Part shown: in pieces, positions 1-6,004 of the stretch
Layout of the letters: each line of letters begins with the position of its first letter
Position numbering within the stretch: position 1 is the first letter of the stretch
Assembly: GCA_037968495.1 (NCBI GenBank)
Contig: JBBKVP010000035.1
Location: 1 to 7,991, forward strand
Origin: Aestuarierythrobacter sp037968495
Lineage (GTDB): Bacteria; Pseudomonadota; Alphaproteobacteria; Sphingomonadales; Sphingomonadaceae
Direction: 5' to 3'
Length of the DNA: 7,991 bases
Notes under the pieces: model-generated
What the model saw: the letters and a program-made list of their open reading frames with translations, nothing else
Told to the model about the DNA's origin: nothing
The model's database searches: none
Program-made: the position numbers and the translations under genes

Positions 1-1
1 G

Positions 2-1027
2 CCCCCGCCGCCTCCGGCCCCACCACCTGTGGTGATTCCCGCACGGCCTTTGCCGCCATATGGAGCGGCGCTAACGATGACGATACCGCCGGTTGGCCCT
101 GACGGCGTTAGGCAGACAGTGAATGCAAACCTCTCACCGGCGCAAGTGGAATGGAATGTCCGTTCGGCGCTCAATGTTGCAGCGCTCAACTGCCTGAATG
201 CAGAACATGCAGCGATCCTGCCGAATTACACGACCTTCCTGAACACGCATTCGCGCGCGCTCAAAACCACCAACAACGATCTTGAGAAAGAATTCCGTGC
301 CAATCACGGTTCCGGTTACAAGCGCATACGCGATGTTTATATGACGCAGGTCTATAATTACTTTGCTTTGCCGCCTGCTCAGGCAAATTTCTGCGATGCG
401 GCGCTGGCCATAAGTCAGGACGCCGCCTCAACTGCTAAGGGCGATCTGGCCGGTTTCGCCGCGCGCAACCTGCCTAGGCTTGAGGGTGTGTTTGAAGATT
501 TCTACCGCTCATTCGAACAATACCGCTACGATCTGGCTGTTTGGGACGCGCAATATGGCACTCCGGCCTACGGTGCCCCCGCCTATGCGGGAACGCCTAC
601 GAATACCTATCTATCCGCATCATATCCCGCATCAGTGACGACCACTACTGCGTCCACAAATGTCCCGACTCCAGTGGTTAGTATTCCGGTGGTAGAATCG
701 ACGGATGGAAGCACGACTGGGCTTGCCGTTCCGACAACCGATCCCGGATTGCAGGGTGGGCTTCCAGATATAGTTGCTCCGCAGCCTTTGATTTCAAATT
801 ACGGCCCCGTTGTTCAGCCACTTCCGGGTGAAACTCCTCCTGCCGCCAGCAGTGAAGCCTACAGCGCGCCGGTTAGTGGGCCGGTTGTCCAAACGCTGCC
901 AGGGGCTTCCGCCCCTGTCATCGTAGACACCATCGACAATAGCGCGCCGCTTTTTGCGGAACCTTACGTCGCGCCAATATCGGGTCCTGTGGTTCAACCG
1001 CTGCCTGAAACGGACGGCGACGGTTAA
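2..1027 (+). CDS. Proline-rich protein of unknown function, N-terminus outside the window
   Basis: The frame is open to the left edge and begins with a run of proline codons (PPPPPAPPP), so the GTG at 29 is not a convincing start and the gene very probably begins upstream. Counting from that GTG, residues 1-25 are proline-rich. Residues 35-175 look like a mainly helical globular domain with charged and aromatic residues and only two cysteines (C55, C122). Residues 176-332 are low-complexity, rich in Pro, Ala, Thr, Ser and Tyr, starting with a YGTPAYGAPAYAGTP stretch and ending with three GPVVQ(P/T)LP copies. I do not recognise a named family. The composition (a disordered Pro/Thr/Ser tail and a possible disulfide pair) would suit an exported or envelope protein, but any signal peptide lies off the window, so this is inference. 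It stops 47 bases before the obgE start with no terminator visible between them, so the two may be cotranscribed. Confidence 0.8.
   Translation, partial: PPPPPAPPPVVIPARPLPPYGAALTMTIPPVGPDGVRQTVNANLSPAQVEWNVRSALNVAALNCLNAEHAAILPNYTTFLNTHSRALKTTNNDLEKEFRANHGSGYKRIRDVYMTQVYNYFALPPAQANFCDAALAISQDAASTAKGDLAGFAARNLPRLEGVFEDFYRSFEQYRYDLAVWDAQYGTPAYGAPAYAGTPTNTYLSASYPASVTTTTASTNVPTPVVSIPVVESTDGSTTGLAVPTTDPGLQGGLPDIVAPQPLISNYGPVVQPLPGETPPAASSEAYSAPVSGPVVQTLPGASAPVIVDTIDNSAPLFAEPYVAPISGPVVQPLPETDGDG
803..1009 (+). repeat. Three degenerate copies of a nine-codon GPVVQxLP(G/E) repeat
   Basis: Codons for GPVVQPLPG (803-829), GPVVQTLPG (878-904) and GPVVQPLPE (983-1009) lie in the tail of the proline-rich protein, 75 and 105 bases apart. 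The last two copies are preceded by AP(V/I)S, so the true unit is about 13 residues. The codons differ between copies (for example ccc, ccg and cct for the first Pro), so the repeat is old and kept at protein level rather than a recent DNA duplication. Confidence 0.85.
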
Positions 1028-1047
1028 ACGGCAAAAGACTCGTATAA

Positions 1048-1052
1048 AAGGA
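1048..1052 (+). promoter_or_regulatory. Shine-Dalgarno AAGGA before obgE
   Basis: AAGGA is the only strong ribosome binding sequence between the proline-rich gene and obgE. It lies 5 bases before an ATG at 1058 that is not in the obgE frame, 13 bases before the in-frame GTG at 1066, and 22 bases before the in-frame ATG at 1075 that the protein family favours. It therefore does not settle the obgE start, and may serve the short upstream frame instead. Confidence 0.5.
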
Positions 1053-1057
1053 CGGCA

Positions 1058-1108
1058 ATGCCTATGTGCCGCCCATGCATTTTCTCGACCAAGCCAAGAT
1101 CTATCTGA
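1058..1108 (+). other. Possible 16-codon upstream reading frame overlapping the obgE start
   Basis: ATG at 1058, optimally spaced behind AAGGA, opens a frame encoding MPMCRPCIFSTKPRSI and ends at TGA 1106-1108. It passes over both candidate obgE starts (1066 and 1075) and ends 33 bases inside obgE. A second ATG in the same frame lies at 1064. The peptide resembles nothing I know, and if the frame is translated its role would be regulatory. A chance frame is the simple alternative. Confidence 0.3.
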
Positions 1109-2130
1109 AGTCCGGCGGCGGCGGCCCCGGGGGCGTGAGCTTCCGGCGCGAAAAATACGTCGAATATGGCGGCCCTGACGGCGGCAATGGAGGTGATGGC
1201 GGCGACATCATTTTTGAAGCTGTCGCTGGTCTCAACACATTGATCGACTTCCGTTACAGCCAGCACTTCAAGGCTCCGCGCGGTAGCCACGGGATGGGCA
1301 AGAATCGCACCGGTGCGGGCGCGAAGGATATGGTTATCAAGGTCCCCGTCGGCACGCAGGTGCTGGATGATGATAAGGAAACCATCCTCGCTGACTTTAC
1401 CGAAATCGGCCAGCGCATCACCATGCTCGAAGGCGGGATGGGCGGACGCGGTAACGCTTCCTACAAATCTGCCACCAATCGTACTCCTCGCCAACATCAA
1501 CCGGGTGTGGCGGGCGAAGAAATTTGGGTCTGGCTGCGGCTGAAACTGCTTGCGGATGCGGGCCTTGTCGGTCTGCCGAATGCAGGCAAATCGACCTTCA
1601 TCAACGCGGTCAGCAACGCGCGGGCTAAAGTGGGCTCCTATGCCTTCACCACGCTTATCCCGAAGCTCGGCGTTGTGAGCCATAAATCGCGCGAATTCGT
1701 GATTGCCGATATTCCTGGACTGATCGAAGGCGCTGCCGAAGGTGCAGGCATCGGCGACCGGTTCCTTGGCCATATCGAACGTTGCCGCGTATTGATTCAT
1801 CTGGTCGACATAACCGGCGATGATCCTGCGCAGGCAATGCGTATCGTGAAGGATGAGCTTGGTGCCTACGGTGCAGGCTTGGAAGACAAGCCGCAGCTCA
1901 TCGTACTGAACAAAATCGACCTTGCTGACGAGGAACTCGCAGAAGGCTTTGCCAAAGAGCTGATCGAGGCTGGGGCGGATGAGGTCTTCGCCATCTCCGG
2001 CGCGACTGGACAAGGTATACCGCCGCTGCTTGATGCTGTGCTCGGCTATCTGCCCGACCGGACGACAACCGAACATCCGCAAGGTGAGGTCGAAGTCGAG
2101 GAAGAAGCGGCCGAGTGGTCGCCAATCTGA
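1075..2130 (+). CDS. obgE: Obg family GTPase ObgE/CgtA
   Basis: Large GTP-binding protein of the Obg family, which associates with the 50S ribosomal subunit and acts in ribosome maturation and stress or growth control. Residues 1-158 form the glycine-rich Obg fold, opening MHFLDQAKIYLKSGGGG and continuing with FRREKYVEYGGPDGGNGG. The G domain follows with G1 GLPNAGKS (166-173), G3 DIPG (212-215), G4 NKID (279-282) and G5 SGA (308-310). At 351 residues it has the usual length of a short Obg. It ends in an acidic tail (EVEVEEEAAEW) instead of the OCT domain of Bacillus-type proteins. I chose ATG 1075 because the family begins M-(K/H)-FLDQAK. GTG 1066 would add MPP and is closer to the Shine-Dalgarno. 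The TGA is followed 65 bases later by proB, a common partner of obg in bacterial genomes. Confidence 0.97.
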   Translation: MHFLDQAKIYLKSGGGGPGGVSFRREKYVEYGGPDGGNGGDGGDIIFEAVAGLNTLIDFRYSQHFKAPRGSHGMGKNRTGAGAKDMVIKVPVGTQVLDDDKETILADFTEIGQRITMLEGGMGGRGNASYKSATNRTPRQHQPGVAGEEIWVWLRLKLLADAGLVGLPNAGKSTFINAVSNARAKVGSYAFTTLIPKLGVVSHKSREFVIADIPGLIEGAAEGAGIGDRFLGHIERCRVLIHLVDITGDDPAQAMRIVKDELGAYGAGLEDKPQLIVLNKIDLADEELAEGFAKELIEAGADEVFAISGATGQGIPPLLDAVLGYLPDRTTTEHPQGEVEVEEEAAEWSPI

Positions 2131-2195
2131 CTCCGCCTTCGAATTCGCGCATTATGTTGGTTCCAATGCCCGCGCACCCTCGCTACTCGAGCGGT

Positions 2196-3326
2196 ATGTC
2201 TATTGCCCGCCTTGCCGATTTGTCGGACGCTGCCGCGTGCCCCCTTGTGGTGCTCAAGGTCGGCTCGTCACTGCTTGTCGGCAAAGACGGAGCGCCGCGC
2301 CGTGAATGGCTTGCCTCGCTTGCGGTAGATATCGCCGCTGCCCGCGCGAAGGGGCAGCAGGTGGTTGTTGTGAGCTCAGGGGCAATTGCGCTCGGTGCCG
2401 CACGGCTTAAAATGGAAAAAGGCGGACGCGGAAGCCTCGCCGATGCGCAAGCTGCTGCCGCCGTGGGCCAGATTGCACTTGCAGGACTGTGGTCCAGCGC
2501 GCTGCAGGCCGAAGGGCTTGAGGCTGCACAACTGCTGGTCACATTGGACGATCTCGAAGAACGCAGGCGCTACCTCAACGCTGCTGCCACGCTTGGGCGC
2601 TTGCTCGCCGCTGGCGCAGTGCCGGTCGTAAATGAAAATGACAGCGTTGCGACGGAAGAAATCCGCTTCGGTGATAATGACCGTTTGGCAGCGCGCGTGG
2701 CGCAGGCGGCTGGCGCTGATGCGGTTATGTTGCTTTCCGACGTTGACGGGTTGTTCGATCGTGATCCAGCGAACGCAGAGGCGAAGCTCATTCCGGTTAT
2801 TTTAGAAATCGGTCCTGAATTACGTTCAGCTGCGGCAAACACCTCCAATTCTGATATCGGGACGGGCGGCATGGTTTCGAAACTCGAAGCAGCGGATATT
2901 GCGCAACGCGCCGGTATCGCACTCGCCATAATCAACGGCACCTATCAGGCGCCAATATCGCGCGCAATTGCTGGTGATACCGGCAGTCTGTTCCTGCCGC
3001 TGCGCAGCGAAGACGCCAAGCGGAGCTGGCTGGGCGGACGCTTGCAGCATGCTGGCACGCTGACTGTGGATGAGGGCTGCGTTGTCGCGCTGCGCGATGG
3101 TGCGAGCCTCCTTGCGTCCGGAATCATCGCTGCAGACGGTACGTTCCAGCGCGGAGATGTCGTGGCCGTGCGTGATGGGCTTGGCCAAATCGCCAAGGGG
3201 CTGGTCGAATATTCGTCTGACGAATGCCAGCAAATCATGGGCCGCAAAACTTCAGAACAGTCAGAACTGCTAGGTTATGTCCCCCGATCCGCAGTGATCC
3301 ACCGCGACCATCTGGTGCTTTTATGA
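2196..3326 (+). CDS. proB: Glutamate 5-kinase ProB
   Basis: Cytoplasmic enzyme that phosphorylates L-glutamate with ATP to gamma-glutamyl phosphate, the first and usually feedback-controlled step of proline synthesis. The amino-acid kinase domain (about 15-260) shows KVGSS (21-25), VSSGAIA (59-65), NEND (146-149), FGDND (158-162) and the nucleotide loop GTGGMVSK (222-229). A PUA domain follows from about residue 276 to the C-terminus. The 376 residues fit the family (about 370). The frame is open further upstream, with alternative starts at GTG 2115 (inside obgE), ATG 2154 and ATG 2166. I prefer ATG 2196 because it leaves the usual 20 residues before the first kinase motif, although its ribosome site (GAGCGG at 2189-2194) is weak and close. 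The stop overlaps the next gene by ATGA. No proA follows, so the second enzyme of the pathway must lie elsewhere. Confidence 0.96.
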   Translation: MSIARLADLSDAAACPLVVLKVGSSLLVGKDGAPRREWLASLAVDIAAARAKGQQVVVVSSGAIALGAARLKMEKGGRGSLADAQAAAAVGQIALAGLWSSALQAEGLEAAQLLVTLDDLEERRRYLNAAATLGRLLAAGAVPVVNENDSVATEEIRFGDNDRLAARVAQAAGADAVMLLSDVDGLFDRDPANAEAKLIPVILEIGPELRSAAANTSNSDIGTGGMVSKLEAADIAQRAGIALAIINGTYQAPISRAIAGDTGSLFLPLRSEDAKRSWLGGRLQHAGTLTVDEGCVVALRDGASLLASGIIAADGTFQRGDVVAVRDGLGQIAKGLVEYSSDECQQIMGRKTSEQSELLGYVPRSAVIHRDHLVLL

Positions 3327-4231
3327 CGGTTGCGATTACCGGGGGCACCGGATTTCTAGGACAGGCATTTCTCGATCTGGCCGAGCGGCGCGATCTGCCC
3401 GTGCGGTCGCTTGCACGCAATGTGCCGACCAGCAGGAAGTCGGTCGAATGGATCTGCGGCGATCTGGCGGACAAGCCATCGCTCAAACGCCTGATGCGCG
3501 GCGCAGAGGTGGCAATCCACATCGCAGGGCAAGTGCGCGCGACCGATCCGGCGCAATTTGAGTCGAGCAATGTCCAAGGCACGCTGAACGTCATCGAAGC
3601 AGCGGTGGCAGCCGGGGTGCCGCGTTTCATTTTTGTGTCGTCGCTATCAGCGCGCGAGCCGCATTTGTCCGCCTATGGCGCGTCGAAATTACGCGCCGAG
3701 AAGCTTGTGATGGCGAGCGGTCTCGATTGGACGATTGTTCGCCCGCCTGCGATCTACGGACCGCGCGACAGAGAGAATCTCGATTTGTTCAAGGCAGCTA
3801 AGCTAGGGATTGTTCCGATGCCTCCCCCTGGCCGGGCTTCGTGGATCCACGTCGATGATCTGTCTGTGCTCCTAGAAGCTGTGCTGCCTTCGAGCGAGTA
3901 TGTGACCGGAAAGATATTCGAACCCGATGATGGCCGAAGTGATGGTTGGAGTCATCGCGAGCTGGCGATAGCTATCGGTTTGTCGATGGGCCGCAAGCCA
4001 TGGGTGCCGCATCTATCGCGTAAAACCCTTGATTTCGCCGCGAAAGTGGACAGATTTTTCCGCAAGGACGGGGCGAAGCTCACGCCTGACCGCGTCGGCT
4101 ATATGACGCACCCGGATTGGGTGGTCAGCAAACGCAACGCCGTGCCGAAACGCATCTGGCGTCCCGCAATCTCGTCACGCGGCGGGCTGAAGGCAACTGC
4201 AAAATGGTACCGCAAAGAGGGCTGGCTTTAG
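3323..4231 (+). CDS. Extended short-chain dehydrogenase / NAD(P)-dependent epimerase-like protein
   Basis: Rossmann-fold oxidoreductase of the NAD-dependent epimerase/dehydratase group, 302 residues. The dinucleotide loop is TGGTGFLG (6-13). The serine region is SSLS (106-109), and the catalytic pair is Y118 and K122 in YGASK. An extended-SDR RPPAIYGPRD segment follows, and the C-terminus ends WYRKEGWL, as many proteins of this group do. The start ATG overlaps the proB stop (ATGA), so translation is probably coupled, and 99 extra in-frame codon positions upstream lie inside proB and are rejected. The substrate cannot be read from the sequence. Sphingomonads and Caulobacter use an enzyme of this group (CerR) to reduce 3-oxo-ceramide in sphingolipid synthesis, which is one candidate role. 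Sugar nucleotide or quinone-linked roles are others. No acyl carrier protein or serine palmitoyltransferase gene lies beside it. Confidence 0.9.
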   Translation: MTVAITGGTGFLGQAFLDLAERRDLPVRSLARNVPTSRKSVEWICGDLADKPSLKRLMRGAEVAIHIAGQVRATDPAQFESSNVQGTLNVIEAAVAAGVPRFIFVSSLSAREPHLSAYGASKLRAEKLVMASGLDWTIVRPPAIYGPRDRENLDLFKAAKLGIVPMPPPGRASWIHVDDLSVLLEAVLPSSEYVTGKIFEPDDGRSDGWSHRELAIAIGLSMGRKPWVPHLSRKTLDFAAKVDRFFRKDGAKLTPDRVGYMTHPDWVVSKRNAVPKRIWRPAISSRGGLKATAKWYRKEGWL

Positions 4232-4285
4232 CGGCAAGTTTGCATTTTCTTAGTTTGGGTATAGCTTCGTCATGGGTTTGCGAGT

Positions 4286-4312
4286 CGCGATGATAGCTTG
4301 TGCTGCATCGCG
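4286..4312 (+). promoter_or_regulatory. Imperfect inverted repeat / hairpin in the leader of the lipoprotein gene
   Basis: CGCGATG (4286-4292) and CATCGCG (4306-4312) are exact inverted arms. Inside them AGC (4295-4297) can pair with GCT (4302-4304) around the loop TTGT. The structure ends 18 bases before the lipoprotein start, in the 99-base gap after the dehydrogenase. It lacks a T-run, so it is a poor intrinsic terminator. It could be a leader structure or an operator. I see no convincing -35/-10 promoter pair in this gap. Confidence 0.35.
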
Positions 4313-4330
4313 CAAATACTGGGGTAATTT

Positions 4331-4732
4331 ATGAAAAGAATTCTACTTGTTTCCGCGATTGCGGCGCTGGCGGCATGCTCACCGGCAGAGACTACCGAAG
4401 AAGCGGAAGTACCTGCGGTTGCTGCTGAACCGGTTGCGACAACCGCTGCTGATGGCGGGCCAAGCACGGGCACATTCAAAATAACTCGCCCGGACGGCAA
4501 GGTAATGATGGAAGATATCAGACCTGACGGCACTTGGACCAGCACAACGGAGGGCGAAGAGTCCACAACTGGCACTTGGGAGCAAAAATCTCCTGAATCC
4601 TTCTGCTCGACAGATGACGTCGAAGGAGCCGTTCAGAAGTGCTATAGCGAATCGGTTGATGAAAACGGCGTTTGGACCTCGGTAGATCCTGACGATGGAG
4701 AAATTTCCACGGTTGAACGCGTCGAAGCTTAG
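4331..4732 (+). CDS. Small putative lipoprotein of unknown function
   Basis: A 133-residue protein with a classical lipoprotein signal: positively charged start (MKRILL), a short hydrophobic core and lipobox LAAC at 13-16, so C16 should be lipidated. An acidic Ala/Thr/Pro-rich linker (17-45) follows. The rest is a small domain with TRPDGKVMMEDIRPDGTWTS and a later NGVWTS, suggesting two related beta-type units (about 48-72 and 108-130). C92 and C104 could form a disulfide in the periplasm. The many Asp and Glu residues make it strongly acidic. I recall similar short lipoproteins in sphingomonads, without assigned function. The start follows GGGG (4321-4324), a weak ribosome site. It is separated from the dehydrogenase by 99 bases and probably has its own expression signal. 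Confidence 0.85.
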   Translation: MKRILLVSAIAALAACSPAETTEEAEVPAVAAEPVATTAADGGPSTGTFKITRPDGKVMMEDIRPDGTWTSTTEGEESTTGTWEQKSPESFCSTDDVEGAVQKCYSESVDENGVWTSVDPDDGEISTVERVEA

Positions 4733-4755
4733 ACCCGGACTTAATTGCTAGAGTA

Positions 4756-4790
4756 AAGGGCACTGTGGCAATTATCGCCGCAGTGCCCTT
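4756..4790. terminator. Stem-loop terminator between convergent genes, probably bidirectional
   Basis: AAGGGCACTG (4756-4765) pairs exactly with CAGTGCCCTT (4781-4790). The stem extends inward by a T-G wobble and three G-C pairs (4767-4769 with 4777-4779), giving about 14 pairs around a 7-base loop. It lies in the 65-base gap between the lipoprotein stop and the cysH stop, as expected for a shared terminator. The T-tract is weak on the plus side (ATCTT) and essentially absent on the minus side, so efficiency is uncertain. Confidence 0.8.
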
Positions 4791-4797
4791 ATCTTAG

Positions 4798-5586
4798 CTA
4801 CAAGAACGGTTCGTAGCCGGGCGGCAATTCGCCATCGTCGTTCAGCGGCGTGTGAATGCCGCACTCGGTCTTGTCCCAGCCTTTCCAGCGGCCCGAACGC
4901 GGGTCTTCGCCCGGTGCGACTTTGCTGGTGCAGGGGGAGCAGCCGATTGACGGAAATCCCTCAGCCATAAGCGGGTGGCGGGGTAGGTCGTGTTCTTCGA
5001 AATAGGCTGCGATGTGCTCGGCGCTCCAGTCGATGATCGGGTTGATCTTGAGGCGACCTTGCGCATCGCTAGCGTCGACTTCGAACCGGGGCAGCATACT
5101 GCGGCCGTCGGATTGAAACGCCTTGCGGCCCGTTAGCGAGGCGTCGTAATTTGCGAGAGCACAGCGCAAGGGAATGACCTTGCGGATTTCGCAGCAGCCA
5201 TCGGGATCGAATGACCAGCGAAGGCCGTTGGCATCTTTATCGGCGATCGTGTCAGTGTCGGGCTTCAAGACTTGCAGGTTAGTGAGACCAAGCTTCGCAA
5301 CCAATTCGTCCCGATAGGCGAGCGTTTCCGGGAAATGCTTTTCGGTATCGAGAAAGATAACTGGGGTTTCAGGAGCAATTTGCGCGATCAGATGAAGTAG
5401 AACGGCGCTTTCCGCGCCAAAGCTTGAAACTGTTGCGACTTCTCCAGCAAGCTGGTCGTTCAGCACCGCGCGCAACACATCATGCGTATCGGATCCACGA
5501 AACATGCGGTTCAGACGGATGGCATCAGCTTCGGAGAAACGAGCTCCCGTATCAATCGTCTCGCGCACGCGGGTCATATCATTCAT
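4798..5586 (-). CDS. cysH: CysH, 4Fe-4S type adenylylsulfate (APS/PAPS) reductase
   Basis: Thioredoxin-dependent reductase that converts activated sulfate to sulfite in cysteine synthesis. In 262 residues it shows the nucleotide loop SSFGAES (54-60), LDTEKHFPET (79-88), the cysteine pair C131-C132 (GCCEIRK), the pair C216/C219 (GCSPC) and the catalytic C242 in ECGIH near the C-terminus. The CC plus CxxC set binds a 4Fe-4S cluster and is the mark of enzymes that use APS. The E. coli PAPS enzyme lacks it, so APS is the more likely substrate. I chose ATG at 5586 because it overlaps the DUF934 stop (ATGAATGA). The in-frame ATG at 5577 is an alternative, and the longer frame to 5640 would run through the upstream gene. 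No clear Shine-Dalgarno precedes it, which fits coupled translation. It is the last gene of the operon, before the 4756-4790 stem-loop. Confidence 0.95.
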   Translation of the reverse strand: MNDMTRVRETIDTGARFSEADAIRLNRMFRGSDTHDVLRAVLNDQLAGEVATVSSFGAESAVLLHLIAQIAPETPVIFLDTEKHFPETLAYRDELVAKLGLTNLQVLKPDTDTIADKDANGLRWSFDPDGCCEIRKVIPLRCALANYDASLTGRKAFQSDGRSMLPRFEVDASDAQGRLKINPIIDWSAEHIAAYFEEHDLPRHPLMAEGFPSIGCSPCTSKVAPGEDPRSGRWKGWDKTECGIHTPLNDDGELPPGYEPFL

Positions 5587-6004
5587 GGCGTTGGGCCCAA
5601 ATTGGCTTCTGACTGTCGGTAGTCGGCTGATAGACTTCATTCCACCGTTTCAATGCTGTTTCGGCATCGCCTGCATCAAGCGGCTCATCCGGCGCAAAGG
5701 CGTCGAAGCCGCAACGCTGCATATAAGCGATCTGGTCCACCAGCACGTCACCAACAGCGCGGATTTCGCCCGTGAAACCGGCTTCGCGTAGGATGCGAGC
5801 CGAAGAATAGCCCCGTCCATCACCAAAAACGGGGAAGTTCACCTCGACCAAGCGAATGCGGTCAATATGCGTGACCAGCTCGCGACTGTCTTCGCCCGGT
5901 TCGATGCGGACGGCACCCGCATTGCTCTGACCGAGGAACGCCTCGACCGTTACCGCCGGTTCCGCGTGAGCTTCGTCGGTTCGTAAACGCAGCAGCTCAA
6001 CCAT
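5579..6004 (-). CDS. DUF934 family protein, conserved partner of sulfite reductase
   Basis: A 141-residue protein of the uncharacterised DUF934 family. Hallmarks are FPVFGDGRGYS (57-67), GFTGEIRAVGD (76-86) and the block QIAYMQRCGFDAF (91-103), with one cysteine (C98). There is no signal peptide, membrane segment or metal-binding cysteine cluster, so it should be cytosolic. The start ATG at 6004 lies behind a perfect AAGGAGG and overlaps the cysI stop as ATGGTTGA, and its own stop overlaps the cysH start. The longer open frame to 6268 lies inside cysI and is rejected. In many proteobacteria this family sits directly after a sulfite/nitrite reductase gene, which suggests a helper role in assembling, stabilising or feeding electrons to that enzyme. 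Its biochemical function is not known to me. Confidence 0.92.
   Translation of the reverse strand: MVELLRLRTDEAHAEPAVTVEAFLGQSNAGAVRIEPGEDSRELVTHIDRIRLVEVNFPVFGDGRGYSSARILREAGFTGEIRAVGDVLVDQIAYMQRCGFDAFAPDEPLDAGDAETALKRWNEVYQPTTDSQKPIWAQRHE

Noticed and set aside
1043..1048. TATAAA as a -10 promoter element for obgE
   Set aside because: No acceptable -35 element lies 16-18 bases upstream, and the sequence overlaps the Shine-Dalgarno region.
1024..2082. 352-codon open frame on the minus strand across obgE
   Set aside because: It lies wholly opposite the unmistakable obgE gene, has no recognisable domains and no good ribosome site. It is a by-product of codon bias in GC-rich DNA.
2115..2195. 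N-terminal extension of proB from GTG 2115, ATG 2154 or ATG 2166
   Set aside because: The added residues do not resemble the ProB family and the GTG lies inside obgE. ATG 2196 gives the usual length, although an AGGAAG stretch at 2099-2104 keeps GTG 2115 formally possible.
4240..4265. TTGCAT ... TATAGC as a promoter for the lipoprotein gene
   Set aside because: The spacing is only 14 bases and the match to consensus is weak, so it cannot be supported.
5587..5640. Extended start for cysH at 5640
   Set aside because: The extra 18 residues would run across the end of the DUF934 gene and do not look like CysH; ATG 5586 forms the typical overlap junction.
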